This document shows, piece by piece, positions 1-8,494 of a DNA stretch of 64,000 nt. Made by a program: the position numbers and the translations under genes. Where the stretch lies: positions 1 through 64,000 of the forward strand of contig NZ_SWBQ01000007.1 in assembly GCF_005116445.1 (NCBI RefSeq), given 5' to 3'. How positions within the stretch are numbered: position 1 is the first letter of the stretch; the number at the start of each line of letters is the position of its first letter. This stretch comes from Pedobacter frigoris (lineage in GTDB: Bacteria > Bacteroidota > Bacteroidia > Sphingobacteriales > Sphingobacteriaceae). Below the pieces are notes generated by a model. The model worked only from the letters and a program-made list of their open reading frames with translations, had not been told where the DNA came from and searched no databases.

Positions 1-305
1 GTATAAACCTCACCAGTAGTCGTGTTCACATAAGTATCTCCATTGTTGCCTGTTCCAGCCCCTGGAGCACCAGTACCTCCAGTAATTGATTTACCATCAA
101 TACCGTTTTTACCGTCTATACCATTGTCTCCTTTCGGACCTTTGATATTTCCTGTTACAGTCCAGGTTCCGTTTACGTTTGTATAAACATCACCTGTAGT
201 CGTGTTCACATAAGTATCGCCATTGGCGCCTGTTCCAGCCCCTGGAGCACCAGTACCTCCAGTAATTGATTTACCATCAATACCGTTTTTACCGTCTATA
301 CCATT
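1..305. repeat. 180-bp tandem repeat in collagen-like gene
   Basis: Bases 1-120 and 181-300 align with a period of 180 bp. Bases 61-120 are identical to 241-300, and 1-60 differs from 181-240 at five positions. The period is exactly 60 codons, so units can be gained or lost without shifting the frame. More units may lie beyond the left edge. Confidence 0.9.
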
Positions 306-791
306 TTTCCCATTTGCACCATTCACATTTGTCCAAGTATTTGTGGTCGGATTATAAATCCAGGTTCCGCTATCGTTTGTTACAATTGTAGTTCCTGCAC
401 CGGGTCCACCCTGTTGACCTGGAATTCCAGGAGTCCCGGTTTTACCAGGCTGTGCTTCAATGATAATTGATCCGGGATCACCTTTTGTACCTTTTACAAA
501 AACCCATTTCGTTCCGTCATTATAATAAATTCCGGGAATCAAATCTTTACTTGTTGCAGTATTGTAAACCATCATTCCTGCTACATGAGCAGAAAGTGGT
601 GCTGGGTTGATACTCTCAACCAGTGCTACTCTTGCATGTAATAGACCTTTGTTGTTGCTCTCCAGTTCGAGTAAAGCATCTCTGTTCGGAAGACTTCCAT
701 TCGCAACCGTACCATCCTTTACTTTCTGTTGAGCGACCGCACCCAGAGTACTTAGTACGATAGTCAAACTCATTAGTAAGCGTTTGTTCAT
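1..791 (-). CDS. Collagen-like repeat protein, 5' part only
   Basis: This gene runs off the left edge of the window, so only its N-terminal 263 residues are visible. It begins MNKRLLMSLTIVLSTLGAVAQ, a clear signal peptide. Residues of about 30-85 form a header (ALLELESNNKGLL, MVYNT) often seen at the start of exported Bacteroidota repeat proteins. From about residue 98 the sequence is rich in Gly-X-Y triplets (GDPG, GKTGTPGIPG, GKNGIDGKNGIDGK), broken by short segments containing NGDTYVNTTTG. The triplet region is built from 60-residue tandem units. It is probably a secreted or surface-anchored structural protein. The C-terminus, which would show any sorting signal, is outside the window. The ATG at 789-791 is followed directly by the signal peptide, so the start is well supported. 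Confidence 0.85.
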   Translation of the reverse strand, partial: MNKRLLMSLTIVLSTLGAVAQQKVKDGTVANGSLPNRDALLELESNNKGLLHARVALVESINPAPLSAHVAGMMVYNTATSKDLIPGIYYNDGTKWVFVKGTKGDPGSIIIEAQPGKTGTPGIPGQQGGPGAGTTIVTNDSGTWIYNPTTNTWTNVNGANGKNGIDGKNGIDGKSITGGTGAPGAGTGANGDTYVNTTTGDVYTNVNGTWTVTGNIKGPKGDNGIDGKNGIDGKSITGGTGAPGAGTGNNGDTYVNTTTGEVY

Positions 792-1223
792 AATCAAAAT
801 TAATTTATAGGTAGTTTTAATTTAAAGCCTATGAGATCATCATAGGCTTTGTAGGAAGGCTCTAGTCAAAAACATATCCAATAGGAGAAAAGCACACTGA
901 TAACCCTATGGGGATATATTCGCATAAAAATTATCGAGAAATATAATTCCCAAATAAAAATATTAAGGAAAATAATTCCCCAAAAACAGCTAACTCAAAA
1001 GATGTCTTTAGGCAAAAAAATCCCTTTGCACATCAATTTTGGACAGTTAAAACATAAAAAAAAGAGAAAACATTGGCTGAAAGAGCCAGTAAACCGATAA
1101 AGCAAACGGAAAAACGACAGTCCAAAGGACAGAGAAATAAATCCCCAACTATTCCCTATTAAAGGAAATAATTACACACAGAATATCTACTGAAACGCTG
1201 ATCCTGGAAACAGAATTTAGGAC
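792..1223. other. Non-coding stretch upstream of collagen-like gene
   Basis: No convincing gene is visible here. The sequence is A-rich, with several loosely repeated AATAATTCCC-like words near 950-980 and 1140-1170. It should hold the promoter of the collagen-like gene, but I could not identify a clear TAnnTTTG box. The only strong structure is the hairpin at 824-850. Confidence 0.5.
824..850 (-). promoter_or_regulatory. 5' leader hairpin of collagen-like gene
   Basis: An 11-bp perfect inverted repeat (AAAGCCTATGA at 824-834, TCATAGGCTTT at 840-850) with a 5-base loop lies 33 bases upstream of the collagen-like start codon. It has no T-tract on the minus strand, so it is not a typical terminator. 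It may be a leader stem affecting mRNA stability, or an operator. Confidence 0.5.
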
Positions 1224-1256
1224 AAAAAAAGCAGGTACGCTACCACACGTACCTGC
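1224..1256 (-). terminator. Rho-independent terminator
   Basis: The stem GCAGGTACG (1231-1239) pairs with CGTACCTGC (1248-1256) across an 8-base loop. Read on the minus strand it is followed by seven T residues (1224-1230). It lies about 120 bases beyond the stop codon of the RbsD-like lipoprotein gene and would end the GH116/RbsD-like transcript. Confidence 0.8.
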
Positions 1257-1378
1257 AACCTAACTATCGCTAACTATGAAAATCTTAGGTTCTCAATACA
1301 AAGTTGCTACAAAACCAGCGAGCTGACTACAACTGTATTGTCCAGCTTAGCAACTCTTTAGTGCTAAAATGATAAAAT

Positions 1379-1963
1379 CTACTTACTGATGCTTTCCCTC
1401 AGCTGTTTTTCTTTGTCTCCATTCCAATAGGCACAATCCAATTGCAGAAAAACTGAAGTATAAGGAATAACCTCATTTGTCTTGATGACCAATACTTTAA
1501 ACAGTTTTGATTCCATATCCAGTTTCTTAAAAACAGAATCATGAAGCATGGTTTGGACAGGCTGGTTACCAAGCGTACTTTTGATAGCCGTTTTAAACCG
1601 TGTAACGCCACTGGCCTGCTGCTCAGTAATGAAGCCTAGTTCTTTATCCTGATAAATAATAGGTTTAACATGACCAGATTGATTGACCTGTGTAAGCACC
1701 TGTTTCAGAACAGCATTCAATCCTTCATTAGCATAAATGTATTCCATGCCCGCAGCATTTTGTTCAGGAAAGGCCTTATCTACCACCAAAATCCAATTTC
1801 TATGACCCAGCATAGGCAACTTTGCATAAAATTCCTGCTCCCAATTTTCAGGAGCATCTGCCGAATTGTCTTTTTGTACTCCCGGCGTCGTACATCCCGC
1901 AAGAAATAAGCTACCGGCAATCCATAAGACTGCAGGTAATTTTATAAAATTGAATGGTTTCAT
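1379..1963 (-). CDS. RbsD/FucU-family mutarotase-like lipoprotein
   Basis: This 194-residue protein has a lipoprotein signal with lipobox LAGC (Cys24), so it should be exported and lipid-anchored. The mature part resembles the RbsD/FucU sugar pyranase/mutarotase family: LGHRNWILVVDKAFP (52-66) matches the RbsD segment LGH..(12 residues)..GLP, H141 followed by FK matches the second His segment, and IKTNEVIPYTSVFL (160-173) matches the C-terminal RSGE.SPYANIIL motif. The candidate active-site residues H54, D62, H141, E164 and Y168 are all present. RbsD and FucU are normally cytosolic, so a lipoprotein version is unusual. It starts 9 bases after the GH116 stop codon, so the two are probably co-transcribed. 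I infer that it handles anomers of the sugar released by the glycosidase. The family call rests on motifs read by eye. Confidence 0.7.
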   Translation of the reverse strand: MKPFNFIKLPAVLWIAGSLFLAGCTTPGVQKDNSADAPENWEQEFYAKLPMLGHRNWILVVDKAFPEQNAAGMEYIYANEGLNAVLKQVLTQVNQSGHVKPIIYQDKELGFITEQQASGVTRFKTAIKSTLGNQPVQTMLHDSVFKKLDMESKLFKVLVIKTNEVIPYTSVFLQLDCAYWNGDKEKQLRESISK

Positions 1964-1972
1964 ATCTTTAAT

Positions 1973-4693
1973 TTAAGAAATGGTGATGGTTAAAATCTGA
2001 TTTTTCTGGACATTAAGCCTTTCTTTTACGAGGATGTCCACCGCATTATTTTCCTGTTTAAAGGTCGATGGAATTTGTCGGCCACCCAACTGAGCTGAAA
2101 CACTACTCACCTTCGCTCCTCCCAATTTTTCAAAGGACAGTTTATTTAGCGCCAGGGTTCCGTATTTCAATTCCAGGTTGTGGATCTGCTTAAGACCGGA
2201 TTTTTGCTGATGGTATGTCCCCCACCCCTCTGCCGAAGTAAATGGGGCCTTAAAATTTTCTTTATTCCATTTTGGTGCAAAAGCGATATATCCCTTCGGA
2301 CCGTGATACTCAAAACCACATGCAGTGATAAAAGTACCATAACTGGCCATTGCCCTGGCATAATGGTCGCTGCATTCAATTTCATTAAATGGATTTCTCT
2401 TTGCCGCATGGTGCCTGTCGTGAATCACCCTTGTCAGCACAAGACTTTCTTCCAACATGCCTTCTGCCATAAAGTGCGCAGCCACCTGGTGTTCAAAACC
2501 GCTCATGCATTCATGAAAATAACCAAGCTGCCAGCTTATATTTTCTCCAAATGGTTTGGGTTCATTCCGAGGATTGGTATTCATAACCATTCCTCCCTCA
2601 CCGGAAAGTGCATACGGACGCCCGCCTGTATGCGTTTTGATGTAAGGTCCAACATCCATGGTAAAATTGTATTTCCATAATGCCTTGAGTGCGGCTATTG
2701 CTTTTGCTTTATCCAACACACGGGGTAATCCTACCTGAAATGCCCAACTTTGGCCATACACCTGGTCAATATGACAGGTATTGTAAGAACCGAGGTTTTT
2801 CCGGCCCTGAACAGCATCCGGACGGTGGATAAAGTATTCTCCATTGAACAATTCCTTCTCCATATTTCTGCGGCCATTACTTACATAATTTTCACAGATT
2901 TTAGCAAATGTATCATCCTTCATTTCTTCTGCCATGGCTTGTCCTGCTCTCGCCGCAGCTATACACAACCCAACAATCCATGCAATTTCTCCTTCCCATA
3001 CTGCATCAAGTGTATTCTCCATAGGCGTATCAGTCATGCCATCTCCATTCTTATCCTGCGACAGCATAAACTGTATTGCCTTTTTAATTTTAGGCCAGTT
3101 GGTCTGCAGAAAAGTACTATCCTTACTCATTTGATGTTCGCGATAGAATCGCAGCACTGTACCCGCCTGACCATCAATGGCTGGCCTGCTCTCATTTTCT
3201 GCACGAAAAATAATTGCTCCGCTGTCTTCCTTGAATCCTACTCCCAGATCAACCTTTTCGCGTAAGCCTCTCTCCAGTTCCGGAAAGATTCTCCCTACAG
3301 CCTGCGCATATTGCCACACATGCGTACAAGTACCTGCACATGCACCTACACCTTCCCATCCCCAGAACCTGCCATCTGCAAAACGATAAGTATTAGCGGT
3401 AGCAAGCGTACCTATATTCACAAAAGTGCGCTCTAAAAACCAATGCGGTAATGTAGAGTTGTTCCAGGTATTACTCCACAATTCTGTAGTGGAGGATAAC
3501 TCATTGAAATTGGCATTTATAAATTCTGAAACTGCCCTGGCATCCTTAAATCTGGCTCCATAGTGATAGCCCGCTTCGGCATTTTTAACCAGTTTCTTCA
3601 GCTTTGGGTTCACATTATTAAAATGCCAGCTAACTGAATAATTTGCTTTAAGGGATTTTCCTGGCAATAAATGCTCTGAAAAGCCGAGAGACCCTACCAG
3701 TTTTTCAGGTGCTTCTACATTTGCGGGGCTCATGGCGGCAACATCAAAATGTTTGCCTTCAACCGGCCATGGACTAAATGAAGTCTGAGCTCTACCCTTT
3801 GTGCCATGCAGTACAAAACTCATGCTTCCGCTATCAGTCGCTCCTCTTACTTCTTCATTCGTGGTCTCAAAAGAAGAAAATATACCAGTTGATTTTTCAA
3901 GACTGATGACCTCATTTTTTCGCTGTCCTGTTTTTGCTTTTCCTGTTAGTTTATTCACGCCATTCTCCATCCAGCCCAGCACGGAAACATTCAATGGACT
4001 TTTACCTTTGTTCACTGCTTCAAGTTTTAGAATTGTAGCAGGTAAGGCAGATTTCTCCGCATCAAGTGGGATAAAAGGTGAATATACTTTTAGGTTTACC
4101 TCCAAAGGGAATCCTTTGCTGCTATACTTAATGTTAGCCACGGGATAGGATGCAGTAAAACTAACCTCTTCCCAATCGTCTTCATTCAGTTCCTTAACAA
4201 TTGTTTTTCCGTTTACGATCGCTTTGATGGCAAAGCCCTGATCGAGTACACGTTTGTTATTCGCTATAGCAGGTTCCACATAAGCTGCGCCATCTCTAAC
4301 ACGTATTTTACGTACTGAAGTACCATCATTCCAGTTGACGACCTTTGGATCTATACCTTCCTGTGGCCCCTCAAAGGTTTCATTATAAATCTGCCACAAC
4401 CAAAGACGTCCATCGCCCCCCACATAAACCGTTCCTGCATGCAGACCTCCGGCAGGCATACCAATGTACTTTAATTCATTTCGGCTTTTCAAATAGGTGG
4501 TAGCATCACCCCTGTTAAAGAGGGAACGTGCCCAGGCAGGATCTATCCCTTTGTTTTCGGGGATGTTGTGCAAGGGATATCCTTCAGCAAAAATGCTCTG
4601 TGCCCATACCGGAAATTGCAGTGCTGCAAAACCCGCTGTAAGCAAACCTGCTTTTTTAATAAAGTCCCTTCGGTCAACAGTCTTATTGTTCAT
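1973..4693 (-). CDS. Tat-exported GH116 family glycoside hydrolase
   Basis: This 906-residue protein starts MNNKTVDRRDFIKKAGLL, a twin-arginine signal (RR at 8-9) that predicts export of a folded enzyme. I chose the ATG at 4691-4693 because it gives a compact Tat signal; the longer reading begins at a GTG at 4754-4756 and adds an unlikely 21-residue tail. The N-terminal half contains GMPAGGLHAGTVYVGGDGRLWLW and the C-terminal half contains EGVGACAGTCTHVWQYAQ and LFPELERG-like segments, all typical of the GBA2-type non-lysosomal glucosylceramidase/GH116 family. The segment DGMTDTPMENTLDAVW probably lies near the acid/base aspartate. Family members are beta-glucosidases or beta-xylosidases; the substrate here cannot be read from sequence. 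It is the first gene of a two-gene unit with the RbsD-like lipoprotein. Confidence 0.88.
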   Translation of the reverse strand: MNNKTVDRRDFIKKAGLLTAGFAALQFPVWAQSIFAEGYPLHNIPENKGIDPAWARSLFNRGDATTYLKSRNELKYIGMPAGGLHAGTVYVGGDGRLWLWQIYNETFEGPQEGIDPKVVNWNDGTSVRKIRVRDGAAYVEPAIANNKRVLDQGFAIKAIVNGKTIVKELNEDDWEEVSFTASYPVANIKYSSKGFPLEVNLKVYSPFIPLDAEKSALPATILKLEAVNKGKSPLNVSVLGWMENGVNKLTGKAKTGQRKNEVISLEKSTGIFSSFETTNEEVRGATDSGSMSFVLHGTKGRAQTSFSPWPVEGKHFDVAAMSPANVEAPEKLVGSLGFSEHLLPGKSLKANYSVSWHFNNVNPKLKKLVKNAEAGYHYGARFKDARAVSEFINANFNELSSTTELWSNTWNNSTLPHWFLERTFVNIGTLATANTYRFADGRFWGWEGVGACAGTCTHVWQYAQAVGRIFPELERGLREKVDLGVGFKEDSGAIIFRAENESRPAIDGQAGTVLRFYREHQMSKDSTFLQTNWPKIKKAIQFMLSQDKNGDGMTDTPMENTLDAVWEGEIAWIVGLCIAAARAGQAMAEEMKDDTFAKICENYVSNGRRNMEKELFNGEYFIHRPDAVQGRKNLGSYNTCHIDQVYGQSWAFQVGLPRVLDKAKAIAALKALWKYNFTMDVGPYIKTHTGGRPYALSGEGGMVMNTNPRNEPKPFGENISWQLGYFHECMSGFEHQVAAHFMAEGMLEESLVLTRVIHDRHHAAKRNPFNEIECSDHYARAMASYGTFITACGFEYHGPKGYIAFAPKWNKENFKAPFTSAEGWGTYHQQKSGLKQIHNLELKYGTLALNKLSFEKLGGAKVSSVSAQLGGRQIPSTFKQENNAVDILVKERLNVQKNQILTITIS

Positions 4694-4804
4694 ATTTGGT
4701 TTTGTGTGTTGTGTGTTCGGTTGTATGCTACTAAAATTAAACACATTAAATGACACTATTCAACTTATGCCAAAATCACTTAATATTATGATCAAATGGT
4801 AAAA

Positions 4805-4840
4805 TGAAAGCCCCGCAGCATCTATGCTACGGGGCTTTCA
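4805..4840 (-). terminator. Hairpin terminator downstream of beta-barrel gene
   Basis: An 11-bp GC-rich stem (TGAAAGCCCCG at 4805-4815 with CGGGGCTTTCA at 4830-4840), extended by an inner AGCAT/ATGCT pairing, lies about 110 bases past the stop codon of the beta-barrel gene. A short T-run follows on the minus strand. It sits upstream of the GH116 gene and insulates the two minus-strand units. Confidence 0.7.
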
Positions 4841-4951
4841 TGTTTACGTTATCCTAAAAAATCACCTTCTCAGAGAAGACCTCAGGCGGTTTTGCCCTTT
4901 TAGCGAAGCGGGCAAAAGATGCCAGTCTTCGAAGAGAACGGTTATTTTTCA

Positions 4952-7828
4952 CTACATGAAACTACCGTCACCTCTTCTCATAATATCTCTTCCGTTTCTT
5001 CCCTGCGCTCCTGTCCATTTTTGCAACCTCATGGTTAAGCGTAACATAAAATACCTGCTCAACGCATTTGATTTCGTATCTACATAACCACCATTTTCTG
5101 TTAAGTCACGTGTTACAAAGTTATTCTGATTTAGAATATCAAATGCCTGCAAGCTAATTTTACCCCTTCTGTTAAAAAGTTCCTTTTCTATGGATGCATT
5201 AATTACAAAAGGGTTACTTGTGATATTTGCGTTGATACCATTTACATAGTTTTTGCTTGCATTGTAATTGAACAGCCAGCTATCCCACAGAATAACCCTT
5301 CCATCAAGGTTTAATGCAAGTGTATTGGTTGTATAATCTGCAGACGGCAATGAGCTATTAGATTTAGTGACATTATAAGACACATTCGGATTAATTTCAA
5401 ACCATTCTGTCGGATTGATCCTCGGACCAAAACGTTCTACAAATGTCCAGGTATCTGTAGTAGTCAGTAAGCCGTTACTCATCGACAAGCCATGGTTAAA
5501 GCTGACATTTCCATTTAACGACAAATTATATTTACGGTTATTCAATTGTTTGCTGATGGAATAGTTTCCACCTAATCTGTATGCGCCATCTGCATTGATG
5601 AACCTGGTTTCAGTAATGATACCCCCGTTCACGTCCTTATATTGCACATTATTTCTGATGACCGAATTGTCTATGAAAGAAGCATTGAAATTAACTGAAT
5701 AGTTTAATTTAGCATTAGCAATGTAGTTATTATAGTTTCCGTTGATGGCGTGCGTGAAAGTAGCCAGCAGGTCCGGATTACCTACAATAGGATTCTGCGG
5801 GTTAATCACGTCACGTACCGGTTGTATCTGATCAAACGTAGGCTCATTTGCATTACCTGAATAGTTTAATGAAATCCGGTGCTGACGTGAGAAAACATAT
5901 TCCATACGGGCAATCGGGATCAGATTAAAACTGCTTCTGTTAGTAGAGGTACCCAAACTTTCTTTAGTCCCCGACAATACCGCTGGTATACCAGTTAAAC
6001 CGAGTGAAAATCTCACTTTTGAAGTGCTGCTCAATCCATATCTGAAATTCAGTGCAATACGTGCCTGTGTAAACGAGTATTTATAAATATTACTTAATGA
6101 ATCAATGACTTGTGAACTTCCGCCTGCATCTACATTTCGGGTGGTTGCGTTGTTATCATACCCATTGTAATTTAGCTGCGCATTCAATTCCAATTGTGTA
6201 TTCAGACTTAAAGGTTCTACATAGGTTAAACTTCCTCTGTAATTGTTCTGTAAGTTCTTGCGCGCTATAATCCTGTTGAGTAATTCTTCAGTCGTAGCTG
6301 TGCCATTATAATAAGTAAACCTGGTATCTTGTTGCTGCTCGTTCTCGCTGTCATTGCTATTGATATCTGCTTGTAGTGAGAAATTTCTTCTTGGCTTATT
6401 GAAGGTATGCTGGTAAAAGACAGAAGCCCCAAGTCTCGGTGTCGTATTTTTAGTATTATTGAAACTGATTTGGTCCTGACGAAAATCTAAACCGTTTAAA
6501 GTACCATTCTGATAAAGGGAGTCACGTCGCAGACCGATTGTCGAACCATAGGTTATCGTCGGTATGAACCTTAGAAAGTTATTGCTATCCAGATCAGCTT
6601 CTAATTCCAGTCTCAAGTTATGACTTTTGGTATTATTATTACTCAAATTCCCTTTTGTAGCATAAATATCACCTGTAGAGGTAACATCTAAAGAACTGCT
6701 GTTATTTAAAGAATTAACATCTGATCCTGAATAATTATAGTTTAAGTTGACCCCAACTTTACCCAATTGATCACGATAGCTTAGACTCCCATTACCAGCA
6801 TTGGTAGTTCCTCCACTACCCGAACCACCTGACCCGGATTGCAAAGCTCCTGAAGTGTTGCCACCACGGCCTCCTCCTCCTTGTCCGCCACGACCGCCAC
6901 CACCTTGACCGCCGCTGCTAAAACCACCACCGGATCCGCCACCGCCACCAGCCACGCCATTAACAGTATTGTTGAAATTCCCATTTACACCAATAACCTG
7001 ATCACCATTTACCCTGGTAGCAAAAATGCCGGATTCGTAGCGTTCATTATTTCCTCCACCTGCATTCAGGTTTACCATATTGCCTACAGACTTGTCTGTC
7101 CTAGTTGTGATGTTTAATATTTTTGAGGGATCCCCATCCTTAATGCCTGTTCTCGCTGCCTGATCGCCATAATCATCTACAATTTGAATTTTATCTACGA
7201 TTTCAGCAGGCAGGTTTTTAATCGCATTAGCGATATCCCCACCTAAATATTCCTTTCCGTTTAATTTCGCTTTCGCCACCGCCTCGCCATTATGCGTTAA
7301 ACTTCCGTCCGTGCCGACTTCCATACCTTCCATCTTTTTCAAAAGTTCATCGACACTCGCATTGGCCCTCACCACGTAATCACTGGCTCTATATTCTACA
7401 GTATCTGTTTTATAGGTGATAGCGGGAGTTCCGGTAATCACAACAGTATTTAATGTATTTTTTTCTTCCTTCATCACAATCGGATCCATTACGATGCGGG
7501 CAATCATGTCGTTCTGTTTGAAACGCATTGGCTGAGTTTTGAGATAGCCAAGACTTTGAACTACAATTGTATAGGTAGCTGATTTTACGTTCTTGAAAAC
7601 AAAGATCCCGTCAGTATTTGTAGAGGTCTTTAAAGTGTCCTTGTCTGACGTCAGCGATACTGTTGCACCTGGCAAACCAAGATCTAAAGTATCCTTCACA
7701 ATTCCGCTGATTTCACGCACAGGAAGTGGCGGAGGCGGCGTCTGTACTGGCTTATCCTGGGCACTTACCTGGTTTACGCAAAGGAAACTTGTTATTGCTA
7801 AAATCAGTATTATAAAATTCTTAATCAT
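4952..7828 (-). CDS. Outer-membrane beta-barrel protein with carboxypeptidase-like domain
   Basis: This 958-residue protein has a signal peptide (1-23, ending VSAQ) and a proline-rich linker (PPPPLP). A CarboxypepD_reg-like beta-sandwich follows at about 38-115 (ISGIVKDT..LPGATVSL), then a plug-like region at about 125-245 (VVITGTPAITYKTDTVEYRASDY, LLKKMEGMEV) and a long barrel to the C-terminal MLRLTMRLQ segment. This arrangement is typical of the OMP_b-brl_3 group of TonB-receptor-like proteins in Bacteroidota. Residues 291-347 form an extreme Gly/Ser/Arg-rich insert (GGGGGSGGGF, GGQGGGGRGG), probably a flexible surface loop. The substrate is unknown. It is divergent from the small Spy-like gene at 8023, whose mature N-terminus is also Gly-rich. 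A hairpin terminator lies downstream at 4805-4840. Confidence 0.85.
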   Translation of the reverse strand: MIKNFIILILAITSFLCVNQVSAQDKPVQTPPPPLPVREISGIVKDTLDLGLPGATVSLTSDKDTLKTSTNTDGIFVFKNVKSATYTIVVQSLGYLKTQPMRFKQNDMIARIVMDPIVMKEEKNTLNTVVITGTPAITYKTDTVEYRASDYVVRANASVDELLKKMEGMEVGTDGSLTHNGEAVAKAKLNGKEYLGGDIANAIKNLPAEIVDKIQIVDDYGDQAARTGIKDGDPSKILNITTRTDKSVGNMVNLNAGGGNNERYESGIFATRVNGDQVIGVNGNFNNTVNGVAGGGGGSGGGFSSGGQGGGGRGGQGGGGRGGNTSGALQSGSGGSGSGGTTNAGNGSLSYRDQLGKVGVNLNYNYSGSDVNSLNNSSSLDVTSTGDIYATKGNLSNNNTKSHNLRLELEADLDSNNFLRFIPTITYGSTIGLRRDSLYQNGTLNGLDFRQDQISFNNTKNTTPRLGASVFYQHTFNKPRRNFSLQADINSNDSENEQQQDTRFTYYNGTATTEELLNRIIARKNLQNNYRGSLTYVEPLSLNTQLELNAQLNYNGYDNNATTRNVDAGGSSQVIDSLSNIYKYSFTQARIALNFRYGLSSTSKVRFSLGLTGIPAVLSGTKESLGTSTNRSSFNLIPIARMEYVFSRQHRISLNYSGNANEPTFDQIQPVRDVINPQNPIVGNPDLLATFTHAINGNYNNYIANAKLNYSVNFNASFIDNSVIRNNVQYKDVNGGIITETRFINADGAYRLGGNYSISKQLNNRKYNLSLNGNVSFNHGLSMSNGLLTTTDTWTFVERFGPRINPTEWFEINPNVSYNVTKSNSSLPSADYTTNTLALNLDGRVILWDSWLFNYNASKNYVNGINANITSNPFVINASIEKELFNRRGKISLQAFDILNQNNFVTRDLTENGGYVDTKSNALSRYFMLRLTMRLQKWTGAQGRNGRDIMRRGDGSFM

Positions 7829-8022
7829 CTTCTAAAGTGTTGGTTTTGGGGAATAGACGTGTAAACCTGGGATTGGTTTAATCAAGTTAAACAAGAATTA
7901 ACAATCACCTCTATTTTGTTACAATTCATAACTTATGCAACAATTAAGTTACTATATTAGGATTAAACCTATTTCAATTTCTCCGCTCAAAGTCATCATT
8001 GATAACCAAAAACTATAACAAG

Positions 8023-8421
8023 ATGAAAAAATTAATGATGATCTGTATGCTGGTTTTCGCAACAGCTGCTTTTGCACAAGCACAACAAGGTGGTGGTAAC
8101 CGTGGTGGTACTCCGGAAGAAAGAGCTAAAAGAAATGTAGACCAATTGAATGAAAAAGTAAAACTTACTGATGATCAAAAAACTAAAGTAACAGCACTTT
8201 ACCTGGAGCAAGGCGCTAAAACAGCTAAGATTTTTGAAGCGATGCAGGATGGTGGAAACCGTGATTCAGTTCGCGTAATGATGACCAAAGCAAACGAAGC
8301 TACAAATGTTAAAATCTCGGCTTTATTAAACGATGAGCAGAAAAAAGCTTTCACTGCATGGCAGGCTGAGCGTGCTGAAGCGATGAAAAAACGCATGGCA
8401 GAACGTTCAGGTGGTCAATAG
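8023..8421 (+). CDS. Small periplasmic Spy/LTXXQ-like protein
   Basis: This 132-residue protein starts MKKLMMICMLVFATAAFAQAQ, a signal peptide, followed by a QQGGGNRGG stretch and a helical charged domain. Two LTxxQ-like turns are visible (LTDDQ near residue 48 and LNDEQ near residue 105), each ahead of a long helix, as in Spy/CpxP periplasmic chaperones and related small Bacteroidota proteins. I chose the ATG at 8023 over one 24 bases upstream because it opens directly into the signal peptide. It is divergent from the beta-barrel gene and may serve the envelope, but no direct partner can be shown. A strong hairpin terminator follows at 8441-8479. Confidence 0.75.
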   Translation: MKKLMMICMLVFATAAFAQAQQGGGNRGGTPEERAKRNVDQLNEKVKLTDDQKTKVTALYLEQGAKTAKIFEAMQDGGNRDSVRVMMTKANEATNVKISALLNDEQKKAFTAWQAERAEAMKKRMAERSGGQ

Positions 8422-8440
8422 TACCAAAACACTTTTAAAT

Positions 8441-8479
8441 AAAAATCCCCCGGAACTTTCATAAGTCCGGGGGATTTTT
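8441..8479. terminator. Bidirectional terminator
   Basis: A 14-bp perfect stem (8441-8454 with 8466-8479, core TCCCCCGGA / TCCGGGGGA) is flanked by five A residues on the left and five T residues on the right. It can therefore act on both the plus-strand Spy-like gene and the converging minus-strand DUF4374 gene. Confidence 0.9.
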
Positions 8480-8494
8480 ATTTAAAGCAATCTA

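Noticed and set aside
1-305. Regular repeats considered as a CRISPR array
   Set aside because: The 180-bp period, coding frame and Gly-X-Y content show a protein repeat; there are no short repeats with unique spacers.
4694-4756. Longer GH116 start at a GTG, adding 21 residues
   Set aside because: The extra residues precede a complete Tat signal that starts at an ATG, so the shorter form is far more plausible.
6781-6984. Valine/alanine-rich open frame opposite or alongside the glycine-rich insert
   Set aside because: It is a shifted reading of the GGN-repeat codons within the beta-barrel gene.
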